Source: Nonomuraea guangzhouensis
GTDB taxonomy: Bacteria; Actinomycetota; Actinomycetes; Streptosporangiales; Streptosporangiaceae
Direction of reading: 5' to 3'
Assembly: GCF_019396345.1 (NCBI RefSeq)
Contig: NZ_JAHKRM010000013.1
Span: 62,001 to 126,000, forward strand
Length of the DNA stretch: 64,000 nt
The position numbers and the translations under genes are program-made. Numbering within the stretch: position 1 is the first letter of the stretch; every line of letters starts with the position of its first letter. Shown here one piece after another: positions 34,850 to 44,360 of this stretch. A model generated the notes under the pieces. That model was not told the origin of the DNA. It saw nothing but the letters and a program-made list of their open reading frames with translations, and searched no databases.

Positions 34850-35859
34850 GACGCCTGCTCTGGCCGGCCGTCATCCTGGCCCTGCTGCTCATCGTCAACG
34901 TGTTCTTCACCGCGAACTTCTTCTCGATCCAGATGCGCGAGGGCCACCTCTACGGCAGCCTGATCGACATCCTGCGCTTCGGCGCCCCGCTGATCCTGGT
35001 GTCGCTCGGGATGACGCTGGTCATCGCGACCGGCGGCATCGACCTGTCGGTCGGCTCGGTGGTGGCGATCTCGGGGGCGCTGGCCTGCCTGCAGATCAGC
35101 CAGGACGCCGGCGTCTTCACCGCCGTGGTGCTGGCGCTCGGCCTGTCGGTGCTGCTCGGGGCGTGGAACGGGCTGCTCGTCGCGGTCGTCGGCATTCAGC
35201 CGATCATCGCCACGCTGATCCTCATGGTCGCCGGGCGCGGCCTGGCCCAGCTGATCACCGGCGGGCAGATCATCACCATCAACAGCCCCTCGTACAAGAT
35301 CATCGGTGGCGGCTACTGGCTGACCGTGCCCTTCGGCATCCTGCTGGTCGCGGTGGTCCTGGCGATCACCGTGTTCCTCACCCGCAGGCTGGCCCTCGGG
35401 ATGCTGATCGAGTCGGTCGGCGGCAACGCCGAGGCCAGCAGGCTGGCCGGCATCCGCTCGCGCGGCATCATCATCATGGTCTACGCCTTCGCCGCGCTCT
35501 GCGCCGGCGTCGCCGGGCTGATGATCAGCTCGAACGTGTCCAGCGCCGACGGCAACAACGCCGGCCTCTGGGTCGAGCTCGACGCCATCCTGGCCGTGGT
35601 CATCGGCGGCACCTCGCTGTCGGGCGGGCGGTTCTCGCTCGGCGGCACCGTGCTCGGCGCGCTGATCATCCAGACGCTGACCACCACCATCTACTCGATC
35701 GGCGTGCCGCCGGAGACCACGCTGCTGTTCAAGGCGCTCGTGGTGACCGCGGTCTGCCTCATCCAGTCGAAGTCGTTCCGCGAGAAGGTGTTCGGCCGGC
35801 GCCGCCGAGCCGTGCCGCCCAGCCCGGCGGCGGAGGAGAAGGTCCGGGTGACGGCATGA
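34846..35859 (+). CDS. monosaccharide ABC permease (YtfT-like)
   Basis: A 337-residue permease of the CUT2/BPD_transp_2 family with eight to ten helices. LVIATGGIDLSVGSVVAISGALA and VELDAILAVVIGGTSLSGGRFSLGGTVLGALIIQ are the two signature segments. It works with the partner permease, the ATPase and the YtfQ-like protein. ATGA overlaps couple it to both neighbours. Confidence 0.95.
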
Positions 35860-36845
35860 CGACCGTGACGCTCAAGCTCAACGGCCTCAGGACGATCCCG
35901 GCCAAGTACGTGCCCGTCCTGGTGACCGCCTGCCTGTTCGTGGCGATGTTCGTCGCGGGCGGCATCCGCTACGAGGGCTTCGCCAGCGGGCAGGTGATAC
36001 TCAACGTCTTCATCGACAACGCCTTCCTGCTGGTCGTGGCCGTCGGCATGACGTTCGTGATCCTCACCGGGGGCATCGACCTGTCGGTCGGCTCGGTGGT
36101 CGCGCTGTCCACGATGATCTCGGCGAGCTTGATGAAGGGGCCCGGGTGGCCGCCGTACCTGGTGATCCCGCTGGTGCTGCTCATCGGCTCCGCGCTGGGG
36201 ATGGTGATGGGGTACATCATCCACGCCTTCGAGATCCAGCCGTTCATCGTCACGCTGGCCGGGATGTTCCTGGCCAGAGGGCTGTGCTACACGATCGGCA
36301 CCGACTCGATCCCCATCGAGGACCCGACGTTCACGGCGTTCGCGCAGACCAGGATCGACCTGTTCGCCGACTTGTGGATCTCGCCGAGCGTGATCATCGC
36401 CGCGGTGGTGGTGCTGGTGGCGGCGTACGTGCTGCACTACACGCGCCTGGGCCGCTCCGTCTACGCCACCGGGGGCAGCGAGCAGTCCGCGCTGCTGATG
36501 GGCCTGCCCGTGGCCCGGACGAAGATCACGGTCTACACGATCAGCGGGTTCTGCTCGGCGCTCGGCGGGGTGTTGTTGTCGTTCTACATGCTCTCCGGCT
36601 ACGGCCTGCACGCCGTCGGCATGGAGCTGGACGCGATCGCGGCGGTCGTCATCGGAGGTACCCTCCTGACCGGTGGCTCAGGATTCCTGCTTGGTACCGT
36701 GCTGGGCGTGCTGGTGCTGGGGCTGATTCAGACGGTCATCAGCTTCGAGGGCACGCTGAGCTCATGGTGGACCAAGATCTTCATCGGCCTCCTGCTGTTC
36801 GTCTTCATCCTGCTTCAGCGCCTATTCTCGGCACGCCGAACCTGA
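35856..36845 (+). CDS. monosaccharide ABC permease (YjfF-like)
   Basis: A 329-residue second permease. FVILTGGIDLSVGSVVALSTM and AVGMELDAIAAVVIGGTLLTGGSG match YjfF. The heteromeric YtfT/YjfF arrangement, rather than a homodimer, supports a furanose importer. The start ATG overlaps the previous stop (ATGA). Confidence 0.95.
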   Translation: MTTVTLKLNGLRTIPAKYVPVLVTACLFVAMFVAGGIRYEGFASGQVILNVFIDNAFLLVVAVGMTFVILTGGIDLSVGSVVALSTMISASLMKGPGWPPYLVIPLVLLIGSALGMVMGYIIHAFEIQPFIVTLAGMFLARGLCYTIGTDSIPIEDPTFTAFAQTRIDLFADLWISPSVIIAAVVVLVAAYVLHYTRLGRSVYATGGSEQSALLMGLPVARTKITVYTISGFCSALGGVLLSFYMLSGYGLHAVGMELDAIAAVVIGGTLLTGGSGFLLGTVLGVLVLGLIQTVISFEGTLSSWWTKIFIGLLLFVFILLQRLFSARRT

Positions 36846-36886
36846 ATTCCGGGGCGACCCCGTCGTGGCGGATCTAAGGGAGATTA

Positions 36887-36900
36887 TGTGAACGCTAACA
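36887..36900. promoter_or_regulatory. arabinose LacI operator 4, overlapping the araB start
   Basis: TGTGAACGCTAACA, the reverse complement of TGTTAGCGTTCACA. It includes the GTG start codon of araB, so it also encodes the first four residues. Repressor bound here could act as a roadblock inside the operon. Confidence 0.78.
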
Positions 36901-38534
36901 ACACCTACGTGATCGGTGTCGACTTCGGCACGCTGTCCGGCCGCGCCGTGGTGGTGCGGGTGGGCGACGGCGCCGAGGTCGGCACCGCCGTGCACGAGTA
37001 CACGCACCGCGTCATCGAGGAGCGGTTGCCCGGCTCCGAGATCCGGCTGGGACCCGACTGGGCGCTGCAGTCCCCGCAGGACTGGCTGGACGTGCTGCGC
37101 ACCGCCGTGCCGGAGGCCGTGGCCGCCGCGGGGATCGACCCGGCGCAGGTCGTCGGCCTCGGCACCGACTTCACCGCGTGCACGGTGCTGCCGACCACGA
37201 GTGACGGCACGCCGCTCTGCTTCCAGACGCCCGAGCGGCCGCATGCCTGGCCCAAGCTGTGGAAGCACCACGCGGCGCAGGCGCACGCCGACCGGATCAA
37301 CGAGCTGGCCGCCCGGCGCGGGGAGAGCTGGCTGCCGCGCTACGGCGGCAAGATCTCCTCGGAGTGGGAGTTCGCCAAGGGCCTGCAGCTGCTGGAGGAA
37401 GACCCGGAGACGTACGCTCGGACCGAGCGATGGGTCGAGGCGGCCGATTGGATCATCTGGCAGCTCACCGGCGTCGAGACGCGTAACGTCTGCACCGCCG
37501 GATACAAAGGCATATTTCAGGATGGGAGCTACCCCTCCGAAGACTTCCTGGCCGCGCTCAACCCCGATTTCTCCGGATTTGTCGGCAAATTGGGGCAGGA
37601 GCTGTCGCCGCTGGGCGGGCTCGCCGGCCGGCTGACCGCGCAGGCCGCCGAGTGGACCAAGCTGCCCGAGGGCATCGCGATCGCGGTCGGCAACGTCGAC
37701 GCGCACGTCACCTCCGCCGCGGCCGACGCGGTCCGGCCCGGCCAGATGGTCGCGATCATGGGCACCTCCACCTGCCACGTGATGCCGTCCGACCAGCTCG
37801 CCGAGGTGCCCGGCATGTGCGGGGTGGTCCGCGACGGGATCGTGCCGGGGCTGTGGGGATATGAGGCGGGACAGTCGGGCGTGGGCGACATCTTCGCCTG
37901 GTTCGTCGACAACGCCGTGCCCGCCTCGTACGCGCGGCTCGCCGAGGAGCGCGGCCAGTCGGTGCACGACTACCTGACCGAGCTGGCCGCCGCGCAGCAG
38001 GTCGGGCAGCACGGCCTGGTCGCGCTCGACTGGCACAACGGCAACCGCTCGGTGCTGGTCGACCACGACCTGTCCGGCGTGATCGTCGGCCAGACCCTGG
38101 CCACCAGGCCCGAAGACGTCTACCGCGCGCTCATCGAGGCCACCGCGTTCGGCGCCCGGGTGATCGTCGAGACGTTCGAGGCGTCGGGCGTGCCGGTGGC
38201 GGAGTTCGTGGTGGCCGGTGGGCTGCTGAAGAACCGCTTCCTCATGCAGGTCTACGCCGACGTGCTGCGCCGCCCGCTCTCGATCATCGACTCCGAGCAG
38301 GGCCCCGCGCTCGGCTCGGCGATCCACGCCGCCGTCGCGGCGGGCGCGTACGACGACATCGAGCAGGCCGCGGCCGCGATGGGCGCGCGGCAGGAGAACG
38401 CCTACGCGCCCGACGCCGAGCGGGCCGACGCCTACGACCGGCTCTACGCCGAATACCGCACACTGCACGACTACTTCGGGGACGGACGAATGCTGCACAA
38501 GCTGCGCGCCATCAGGAATGAGGCAAGCGCATGA
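36888..38534 (+). CDS. araB: L-ribulokinase
   Basis: A 548-residue FGGY-family kinase that phosphorylates L-ribulose. N-terminal VIGVDFGTLSGRAVVV is the ATP loop; GLGTDFTACTVLP, KLWKHHAAQAHADRIN, GNVDAHVTSAAADAV and the C-terminal FVVAGGLLKNRFLMQVYADVL are araB features. The GTG start has AAGGGA six bases ahead. The araD start overlaps its stop by ATGA. Its start codon lies inside LacI operator 4. Confidence 0.96.
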   Translation: MNANNTYVIGVDFGTLSGRAVVVRVGDGAEVGTAVHEYTHRVIEERLPGSEIRLGPDWALQSPQDWLDVLRTAVPEAVAAAGIDPAQVVGLGTDFTACTVLPTTSDGTPLCFQTPERPHAWPKLWKHHAAQAHADRINELAARRGESWLPRYGGKISSEWEFAKGLQLLEEDPETYARTERWVEAADWIIWQLTGVETRNVCTAGYKGIFQDGSYPSEDFLAALNPDFSGFVGKLGQELSPLGGLAGRLTAQAAEWTKLPEGIAIAVGNVDAHVTSAAADAVRPGQMVAIMGTSTCHVMPSDQLAEVPGMCGVVRDGIVPGLWGYEAGQSGVGDIFAWFVDNAVPASYARLAEERGQSVHDYLTELAAAQQVGQHGLVALDWHNGNRSVLVDHDLSGVIVGQTLATRPEDVYRALIEATAFGARVIVETFEASGVPVAEFVVAGGLLKNRFLMQVYADVLRRPLSIIDSEQGPALGSAIHAAVAAGAYDDIEQAAAAMGARQENAYAPDAERADAYDRLYAEYRTLHDYFGDGRMLHKLRAIRNEASA

Positions 38535-39178
38535 GGAAGACAGTCTGCGACTTGCACGCCGAACTGGTGCGCAACAACCTCGTCGCCTGGACCGCCGGGA
38601 ACGTCTCCGGACGCATCCTCGGCGAGGACCTGTTCGTCATCAAGCCGTCCGGGGTCTCCTACGACGAGCTGACCCCGGAGAACATGGTCGTCTGCGACCT
38701 CGACGGCAACCTGGTCGAGGGCGAGCACGCGCCGTCCAGCGACACCGCCGCGCACGCCTACGTCTACCGCGCCATGCCGGAGGTCGGCGGGGTGGTGCAC
38801 ACCCACTCCACCTACGCCACCGCCTGGGCGTCGCGCGGTGAAGCCATTCCGTGCGTGCTCACCGCCATGGCCGACGAGTTCGGCGGCGAGATCCCGGTCG
38901 GGCCGTTCGCGCTGATCGGCGACGACTCCATCGGCCAGGGCATCGTCAAGACGCTCAAGGGACACCGCTCGCCGGCCGTACTGATGCAGAACCACGGTGT
39001 CTTCAGCATCGGCCCCACCCCCAAGGCGGCGGTGAAGGCGGCGGTGATGTGCGAGGACGTGGCCCGCACCGTGCACGTGGCCCGCCAGCTCGGCGAGCCG
39101 CTGGCCATTCCGCAGGACGACATCGACCGCCTGTACGACCGCTATCAGAACGTCTACGGACAGAGGAGCCCGCGTTGA
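38531..39178 (+). CDS. araD: L-ribulose-5-phosphate 4-epimerase
   Basis: A 215-residue class-II aldolase-fold enzyme producing D-xylulose 5-phosphate. WTAGNVSGR, VIKPSGVSYDELTPENMVV, GVVHTHSTYATAWAS with the Zn-binding His pair, the second metal His in VLMQNHGVFSIG. Slightly short but complete. Coupled by ATGA to araB and by TTGA to araA. Confidence 0.96.
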   Translation: MRKTVCDLHAELVRNNLVAWTAGNVSGRILGEDLFVIKPSGVSYDELTPENMVVCDLDGNLVEGEHAPSSDTAAHAYVYRAMPEVGGVVHTHSTYATAWASRGEAIPCVLTAMADEFGGEIPVGPFALIGDDSIGQGIVKTLKGHRSPAVLMQNHGVFSIGPTPKAAVKAAVMCEDVARTVHVARQLGEPLAIPQDDIDRLYDRYQNVYGQRSPR

Positions 39179-40629
39179 ACATCTGGTTTCTGACCGGCAG
39201 CCAAGGGCTGTACGGTGAGGACACGCTGCGCCAGGTCGCCGAGCAGTCGCAGCGGATCGCCGCCGCACTCCCGGTGACCGTCGAGTGGAAGCCCGTGCTC
39301 ACCGACGCGGCCGCGATCAGGCGCGTGATGCTGGAGGCCAACGCGGACGACTCGTGCGCCGGCGTGATCGCCTGGATGCACACCTTCTCCCCGGCCAAGA
39401 TGTGGATCGCCGGGCTCGACGCGCTGCGCAAGCCGCTGCTGCACCTGCACACGCAGGCCAACGTCGAACTGCCGTGGAGCTCCATCGACATGGACTTCAT
39501 GAACCTCAACCAGGCCGCGCACGGCGACCGTGAGTTCGGCCACATCCAGACCCGGCTGGGCGTGCCGCGCAAGACCGTGGCCGGGCACGTCAGCGACCCG
39601 TTCGTGGCCGACCGCGTGCTCGCCTGGTCGCGGGCGGCGGCGGGCCTGGCGGAGGTACGTACGCTCAAGCTGGCCAGGTTCGGCGACAACATGCGCGACG
39701 TCGCCGTCACCGAGGGCGACAAGGTCGAGGCGCAGCTCCGCTTCGGCGTCTCGGTCAACACCTACGGCGTCAACGAGCTGGTCGAGGCCGTGGACGCGGC
39801 CTCCGACGCGGATGTGACGGCGCTGGTCAAGGAGTACGCGGAGCTCTACCGGGTGGCGCCGGAGCTGCTGGGCGAGCGGCACGAGTCGCTGCGTTACGCC
39901 GCCAGGATCGAGCTGGGCCTGCGCGGTTTCCTGGAGGCGGGCGGGTTCCGCGCGTTCACCACGAACTTCGAGGACCTCGGCGGCCTGCGCCAGCTCCCCG
40001 GCCTGGCCGTGCAGCGGCTGATGGCCGACGGGTACGGCTTCGGCGGCGAGGGCGACTGGAAGACCTCGGTGCTGCTGCGCACGCTCAAGGCCATGGCGCC
40101 GGGCGGCACCTCGTTCATGGAGGACTACACCTACAACCTGACGCCGGGCGAGGAGCTCATCCTCGGCGCGCACATGCTGGAGGTCTGCCCGTCGATCGCC
40201 ACGGGCACCCCGACCTGCGAGATCCACCCCCTGGGCATCGGCGGCCGGGAGGACCCGGTGCGGCTGGTGTTCGACGCCGAGCCGGGGCCCGGCATCGTCA
40301 TCGGGCTCGCCGACATGGGGGACCGGTTCCGGCTGGTGGCCAACGAGATCGACATCGTCGCGCCGCCGCACCCGCTGCCCAAGCTGCCGGTGGCGCGCGC
40401 GGTCTGGCGGCCCCGCCCGAACCTGCGTACCTCCGCCGAGTCCTGGCTGACCGCGGGCGCGCCGCACCACACCGTGCTCTCGACGGCGGTGGGCGCCGAG
40501 GAGCTGACGGACCTGGCCGACATGCTCGGCGTCGAACTGCTGATCATCGACGCGGACACGACGGCCCGCAGCTTCGCCAAGGAACTGCGCTGGAACCAGG
40601 CGTACTACCGGCTGGCGCAGGGCTTCTAG
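39175..40629 (+). CDS. araA: L-arabinose isomerase
   Basis: A 484-residue Mn-dependent isomerase converting L-arabinose to L-ribulose. N-terminal IWFLTGSQGLYGEDTLRQVAEQ, WMHTFSPAKMWI, HTQANVELPWSSIDMDFMNLNQAAHGDREFG, and GGEGDWKTSVLLRTLK with metal-binding Glu and His residues. It starts at a TTG overlapping the araD stop, with AGAGGAG ahead. The last gene of the operon. B-D-A order. Confidence 0.96.
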   Translation: MNIWFLTGSQGLYGEDTLRQVAEQSQRIAAALPVTVEWKPVLTDAAAIRRVMLEANADDSCAGVIAWMHTFSPAKMWIAGLDALRKPLLHLHTQANVELPWSSIDMDFMNLNQAAHGDREFGHIQTRLGVPRKTVAGHVSDPFVADRVLAWSRAAAGLAEVRTLKLARFGDNMRDVAVTEGDKVEAQLRFGVSVNTYGVNELVEAVDAASDADVTALVKEYAELYRVAPELLGERHESLRYAARIELGLRGFLEAGGFRAFTTNFEDLGGLRQLPGLAVQRLMADGYGFGGEGDWKTSVLLRTLKAMAPGGTSFMEDYTYNLTPGEELILGAHMLEVCPSIATGTPTCEIHPLGIGGREDPVRLVFDAEPGPGIVIGLADMGDRFRLVANEIDIVAPPHPLPKLPVARAVWRPRPNLRTSAESWLTAGAPHHTVLSTAVGAEELTDLADMLGVELLIIDADTTARSFAKELRWNQAYYRLAQGF

Positions 40630-40668
40630 GCGTCTGCAGCTTCTGGGCGTCTGGGTTTCTAGGCGTCT
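40624..40668. repeat. three direct repeats TTCT(A/G)GGCGTCT at convergent gene ends
   Basis: Copies at 40624-40635, 40641-40652 and 40657-40668. The first contains the araA stop (TAG) and the third contains the stop of the opposite gene (CTA). The middle copy has a one-base change. The repeat count could vary among strains. Confidence 0.8.
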
Positions 40669-41003
40669 TCGTCGGGTGGTTTCGGGGCGTTCCTGCGCTG
40701 TTCCTCGGCACGCTCGCGGAGGCGGCGCAGGAACTCCTCGTCGTCGTCGGGGTTGCTCGCGGTCGCCCGCCCCGGCCGGTCGTACTCGGGGAACCCGGTC
40801 GGCCGCGCCGCCTGGACCGCCTGCGGCCGCCCGGCCACCAGCCAGATCACGGAGCCGACCAGCGGGAACAGCAGCACGACGAGCACCCAGAGGATCTTCG
40901 GTAGGTTACGGCACGCCTCTTCCGGCGTGGTGATCGCGTCGAACAGGCAGTACAGCCAGAGCACCATCGTGGCCAGGCCGAGAGCCTCGGACAGGTAGAG
41001 CAC
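40659..41003 (-). CDS. PLD nuclease N-terminal (PLDc_N)-type membrane protein
   Basis: A 114-residue protein with two membrane helices: EALGLATMVLWLYCLFDAI and LPKILWVLVVLLFPLVGSVIWLVAGRP. The IWLVAGRPQ end of the second helix is the PLDc_N hallmark. A charged tail of about 55 residues follows. Function unknown. The GTG at 41003 has AAGGAG eight bases ahead and is preferred to the long upstream extension. Confidence 0.88.
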   Translation of the reverse strand: MLYLSEALGLATMVLWLYCLFDAITTPEEACRNLPKILWVLVVLLFPLVGSVIWLVAGRPQAVQAARPTGFPEYDRPGRATASNPDDDEEFLRRLRERAEEQRRNAPKPPDEDA

Positions 41004-41120
41004 GGAATTCTCCTTGGCGAGGCCCTCGTCAGGAGTGCCTTTGTCGTCGGCGCTTTCGTCGCGGCACTCGAAGGTAGCGCCCGCTCGCGGCGCCGACAAG
41101 AGGTATGGAAGGGTAAAGCG

Positions 41121-42323
41121 GTGACGCTGAAGAATTGGGCGGGAAATATCGCCTTTCAGGGGAAAACCGTCCACCATCCCTCCACCCTCGACGAGCTGCA
41201 GAACCTGGTCGCCGACACGGCCACCATCCGGGCGTTAGGCAGCGGCCACTCCTTCAACGACGTCGCCGACACGACGGGCGACCTCGTCACCCTGGACCGC
41301 CTGCCGTCCGAGGTGGAGATCGACAGCGCCACGGCGTGCGTGCGGGTCGGCGCGCGGACGACGTACGCGGAGCTCGCGCCCATCCTGCACGCGAACGGGT
41401 TCGCGCTCGGCAACCTCGCGTCGCTCCCGCACATCTCGGTGGCGGGCTCGTGCGCGACCGGCACGCACGGCTCCGGCGGCGGCAACCAGAGCCTGTCGGC
41501 GGCCGTGGCGGCGCTGGACCTCGTCACCGCCGACGGCTCCCTGACCACCCTCCGGCGGGGGGACGCCGACTTCCCCGGCGCGGTCGTGGCGCTCGGCGCG
41601 CTCGGCGTCGTCACCTCGGTCACCCTCGACCTCGTCCCGGCCTTCGACCTGCGCCAGTACGTCCGGGAGGACCTGCCCGACGACTTCGACTTCGAGGCCG
41701 TCATGTCGGCCGGATACAGCGTCAGCCTGTTCACCGACTGGCTGTCCACCCGCGTGTGGCTCAAGCGCCGCACCGAGCTGCCCGCCGGCGACTGGCACGG
41801 CACCCGCGCGGCCGACGGCCCCCGCCATCCGGTGCCGGGCATGCCGGCCGAGAGCTGCACCGAGCAGCTCGGCGTGCCCGGGCCGTGGTACGACAGGCTG
41901 CCGCACTTCCGGGCCGACTCGCCGCCGAGCAGCGCGGGCAACGAGCTGCAGTCGGAGTTCCTGCTCCCCAGGGCGCGCGCGGCCGAGGCGCTGCGCGAGC
42001 TGCGGGCCATCGGCGACCGCATCAGGCCGGTGCTGCAGATCTCCGAGGTACGTACGATCGCCGCCGACGACCTGTGGCTCAGCCCCTACAACGGCCGTGA
42101 CACGGTGGGCGTGCACTTCACCTGGGTCAAGGACACGGCGGCGGTGCTGCCGGTGATCGAGCTGGTCGAGGAGCGGCTGGCGCCGTTCGATCCCCGGCCG
42201 CACTGGGGCAAGCTGTTCACCCGGTGGCCGTCGTGCCCGGAGCGCTTCCGAGACCTGGTGGGGCGCTATGACCCGGCGGGCAAGTTCCGCAACGACTTCG
42301 TGCGGATACTGCTAGGGGAGTAG
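41121..42323 (+). CDS. alditol oxidase-like FAD enzyme (AldO / xylitol oxidase family)
   Basis: A 400-residue VAO-fold flavoenzyme that oxidises sugar alcohols with oxygen, giving H2O2. The start LKNWAGNIAFQGKTVHHPST is the AldO signature. GSGHSFN near residue 44 carries the His for covalent FAD. GSCATGTHGSGGGNQSL is the second FAD segment, and HWGKLFT at about 375 lies in the active-site domain. Its position next to the arabinose operon suggests pentitol use, but that is context only. No ribosome site is strong; the GTG at 41121 fits the family start. Confidence 0.9.
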   Translation: MTLKNWAGNIAFQGKTVHHPSTLDELQNLVADTATIRALGSGHSFNDVADTTGDLVTLDRLPSEVEIDSATACVRVGARTTYAELAPILHANGFALGNLASLPHISVAGSCATGTHGSGGGNQSLSAAVAALDLVTADGSLTTLRRGDADFPGAVVALGALGVVTSVTLDLVPAFDLRQYVREDLPDDFDFEAVMSAGYSVSLFTDWLSTRVWLKRRTELPAGDWHGTRAADGPRHPVPGMPAESCTEQLGVPGPWYDRLPHFRADSPPSSAGNELQSEFLLPRARAAEALRELRAIGDRIRPVLQISEVRTIAADDLWLSPYNGRDTVGVHFTWVKDTAAVLPVIELVEERLAPFDPRPHWGKLFTRWPSCPERFRDLVGRYDPAGKFRNDFVRILLGE

Positions 42324-42413
42324 GCGAGCCGTGCGGGCTTGCGCCCGGCGGGGTACGGGATCACCGGTCTCGGGGACGATGTCTCGCCGGGGCCGGTGGT
42401 CGATCGTGGGACC

Positions 42414-43160
42414 ATGACCACGCACCCGTTCAGATTCGGCGCCGTCGCCGGTGCCGATCTCCATCCCGACGGCTGGGGCGAGCTGGGCCGCCGCGCGGAG
42501 GGCCGCGGCTTCGACACCCTGCTGGTGTCCTCGCGCTCGTCCGACATTTCGGATTTGTCGGGCGCGCTGTCTCCGTTCGCCGCGGCGGCCGCCGTCGCCG
42601 CCGCGACGACCACCCTGCGCGTCGGGACGTACGTCGTGGACGTTCCTTCGTGGACGCCGGAGAGCGTGGCGCGGGAGGCGGCCGGGTTACGCGCGGTCAG
42701 CGGCGGCCGGTTCGAGCTGGGCCTGGGCGCGGTCCCACCGGTGACGGGTGACACCCCCGCCGAGCAGGTCAGGAGGCTGGCGCGCACCGCCGACGCCGTA
42801 CGTGACGTGCCGATCCTGATCGCCGCGTCCTGCAGCGGGCTGCTCAGGGTGGCCGCCGAGAAGGCCGACACGGTGGATCTCCGGCTGCCGCCGTGGTGCG
42901 CCGAGGCGCGGGTGGCGGCGACGCTGGACGAGCTCTACGAGCTGGCCGGCGACCGCTACGACCACCTGGAGCTCAGCATGCGCCTGACTGTCGCGGCGGC
43001 GAGCCCGTACGAGGGCGCCGGGGTGCTGACCGGAACCCCGGACCAGATGGCCGCCACCTTGCGCGAGCGCAGGGACAAGCTCGGCATCTCGTACGTCACA
43101 GTGGACGCGGGGTCCATGGACGCCTTCGCCCCCGTTGTGGCCGAACTTAGTGGTACCTGA
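42414..43160 (+). CDS. LLM-class flavin/F420 oxidoreductase, short
   Basis: A 248-residue luciferase-like protein. FGAVAGADLHPDGWGELGRRAEGRGFDTLLV, then TTTLRVGTYVVDVP and AVSGGRFELGLGA, then a C-terminal GTPDQMAATLRERRDKLGISYVTVD. It is shorter than usual: the insertion regions between barrel strands 4 and 6 are reduced. Substrate unknown. Unlike the two at 4.5 and 5.5 kb, it belongs to a separate subfamily. Confidence 0.85.
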   Translation: MTTHPFRFGAVAGADLHPDGWGELGRRAEGRGFDTLLVSSRSSDISDLSGALSPFAAAAAVAAATTTLRVGTYVVDVPSWTPESVAREAAGLRAVSGGRFELGLGAVPPVTGDTPAEQVRRLARTADAVRDVPILIAASCSGLLRVAAEKADTVDLRLPPWCAEARVAATLDELYELAGDRYDHLELSMRLTVAAASPYEGAGVLTGTPDQMAATLRERRDKLGISYVTVDAGSMDAFAPVVAELSGT

Positions 43161-43187
43161 CCGTTCCTGACAGGTATCCCCGTCACC

Positions 43188-43589
43188 ATGGGACGTATGA
43201 CAGCAAAGGGAACCTTCGACACCGCCGACTGGAACGCCCAGTCCCCGTACGACGAGGCCGACGGCGTCTCGCTCGGCCACGTCACCATGGGCAAGACCTT
43301 CCACGGCGACCTGACCGGGACCAGCGTGGTCCATCTGATCGTGGCGGGGACCCCGGAGGAGAGCTCGCGGGCGTACGTGGCGATGGAACGGGTCGTGGGC
43401 AGCCTGGACGGCAGGTCGGGCAGCTTCGTGTTCCAGCACTTCGCGGTGGATGACCGGGGCGAGAAGTCGCTGCGCGTCGCGGTCGTACCGGACTCCGGGA
43501 CCGGCGAGCTGACCGGCCTCAGGGGCGAGCTGGACATCCTCATCGCCCCCGACGGCGCGCACTCGTACGTCTTCGACTACCGGCTCTGA
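43188..43589 (+). CDS. DUF3224 domain protein
   Basis: A 133-residue protein covering the DUF3224 domain. TAKGTFDTADWNAQSPYDEADG, ESSRAYVAMERVVGSLDGRSGSFVFQH and GELTGLRGELDILIAPDGAHSYVFDYRL are family segments. It has the shape of a small beta-barrel of allene-oxide-cyclase-like fold. Function unknown. Start may be the ATG at 43188 or 43197. Confidence 0.93.
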   Translation: MGRMTAKGTFDTADWNAQSPYDEADGVSLGHVTMGKTFHGDLTGTSVVHLIVAGTPEESSRAYVAMERVVGSLDGRSGSFVFQHFAVDDRGEKSLRVAVVPDSGTGELTGLRGELDILIAPDGAHSYVFDYRL

Positions 43590-43608
43590 GGAACGGAGCC
43601 GGCGAGCG

Positions 43609-44289
43609 CTACGAGGCTTGCAGCCCGTTGATCGCGGCCTGGACCGTCGCCAGGTCGCCCAGGATCACCTCGTTGCGGTCCCGGTCGGTGTGCAGGCGCC
43701 AGTGGGTCTCGGCCACCGCCTCGGGGGCGGCCGGAGAGCCCGGGGCGATGGCGGCGCCGATGGGGACGTGGCCCACATGGACGCCACGGTCCGACACCGC
43801 CTGCGCCAGGGCGAGGACATAGTTACGCAGCCCCGCCACGGCGATGCCGACGTTGCCCAGGAAGTCGATCGGGTGGACGGCCGAGATGCCCGAGGTGAAC
43901 AGCAGCGTGCCGGAGCCGCGTTCGAGCATCCCGGGCAGCACCGCGCGGACAGCGGTGACCGCGCCCAGCACCGCCCCGTCGAAGGCGTCCTGCGCGCTCT
44001 CCCGCGTCACGTCCAGCGCGGAGGTGAGGGAGCCGGCGACGCCGGCGCCGTTGTAGAGGAGGACGTCGACCGGGCCGACGCGCTCCAGGGCCGCCGTCAG
44101 GGAGACGAAATCGGTCAGATCGGCGGGATGCGCCGACGCCGCGACGCCATCACGGGCGAGCTCGCCGGTCAGCGCGGCCAGGTGCCCGGCGTCCCGGGCG
44201 GTCAGTGCCACGTCGAACCCTTCCCGGCCGAACCTGCGGGCCACCGCCAGGCCGATGCCGGGCCCCGCGCCGATGATCGCGATCTTCAT
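43609..44289 (-). CDS. SDR-family protein lacking the catalytic Tyr/Lys
   Basis: A 226-residue Rossmann protein. IAIIGAGPGIGLAVARRFG is the cofactor loop, DLTD at about 58, LLYNGAG at about 80, and FTSGISAVHPIDFLGNVGIAVAGLRNY is the catalytic segment. There the normal Tyr-xxx-Lys pair reads Asn-Val...Val, so the classical proton relay is gone. It may be a binding protein or work by another mechanism. It is divergent from the TetR at 44361, with inverted repeats between, so it is a likely target. Confidence 0.85.
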   Translation of the reverse strand: MKIAIIGAGPGIGLAVARRFGREGFDVALTARDAGHLAALTGELARDGVAASAHPADLTDFVSLTAALERVGPVDVLLYNGAGVAGSLTSALDVTRESAQDAFDGAVLGAVTAVRAVLPGMLERGSGTLLFTSGISAVHPIDFLGNVGIAVAGLRNYVLALAQAVSDRGVHVGHVPIGAAIAPGSPAAPEAVAETHWRLHTDRDRNEVILGDLATVQAAINGLQAS

Positions 44290-44301
44290 GTCGGACTCCT
44301 T

Positions 44302-44353
44302 AAGTCGAGGGTGATCCTCAGGTTAGCAGGAACATGAGGGCATGCCTCGACTT
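44302..44353. promoter_or_regulatory. nested inverted repeats between SDR and TetR genes
   Basis: AAGTCGAGG (44302-44310) and CCTCGACTT (44345-44353) form 9-bp arms 34 bases apart. An inner pair, CCTCA (44316-44320) and TGAGG (44335-44339), is nested inside. Likely binding sites for the adjacent TetR. Confidence 0.5.
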
Positions 44354-44360
44354 CGGTAGG

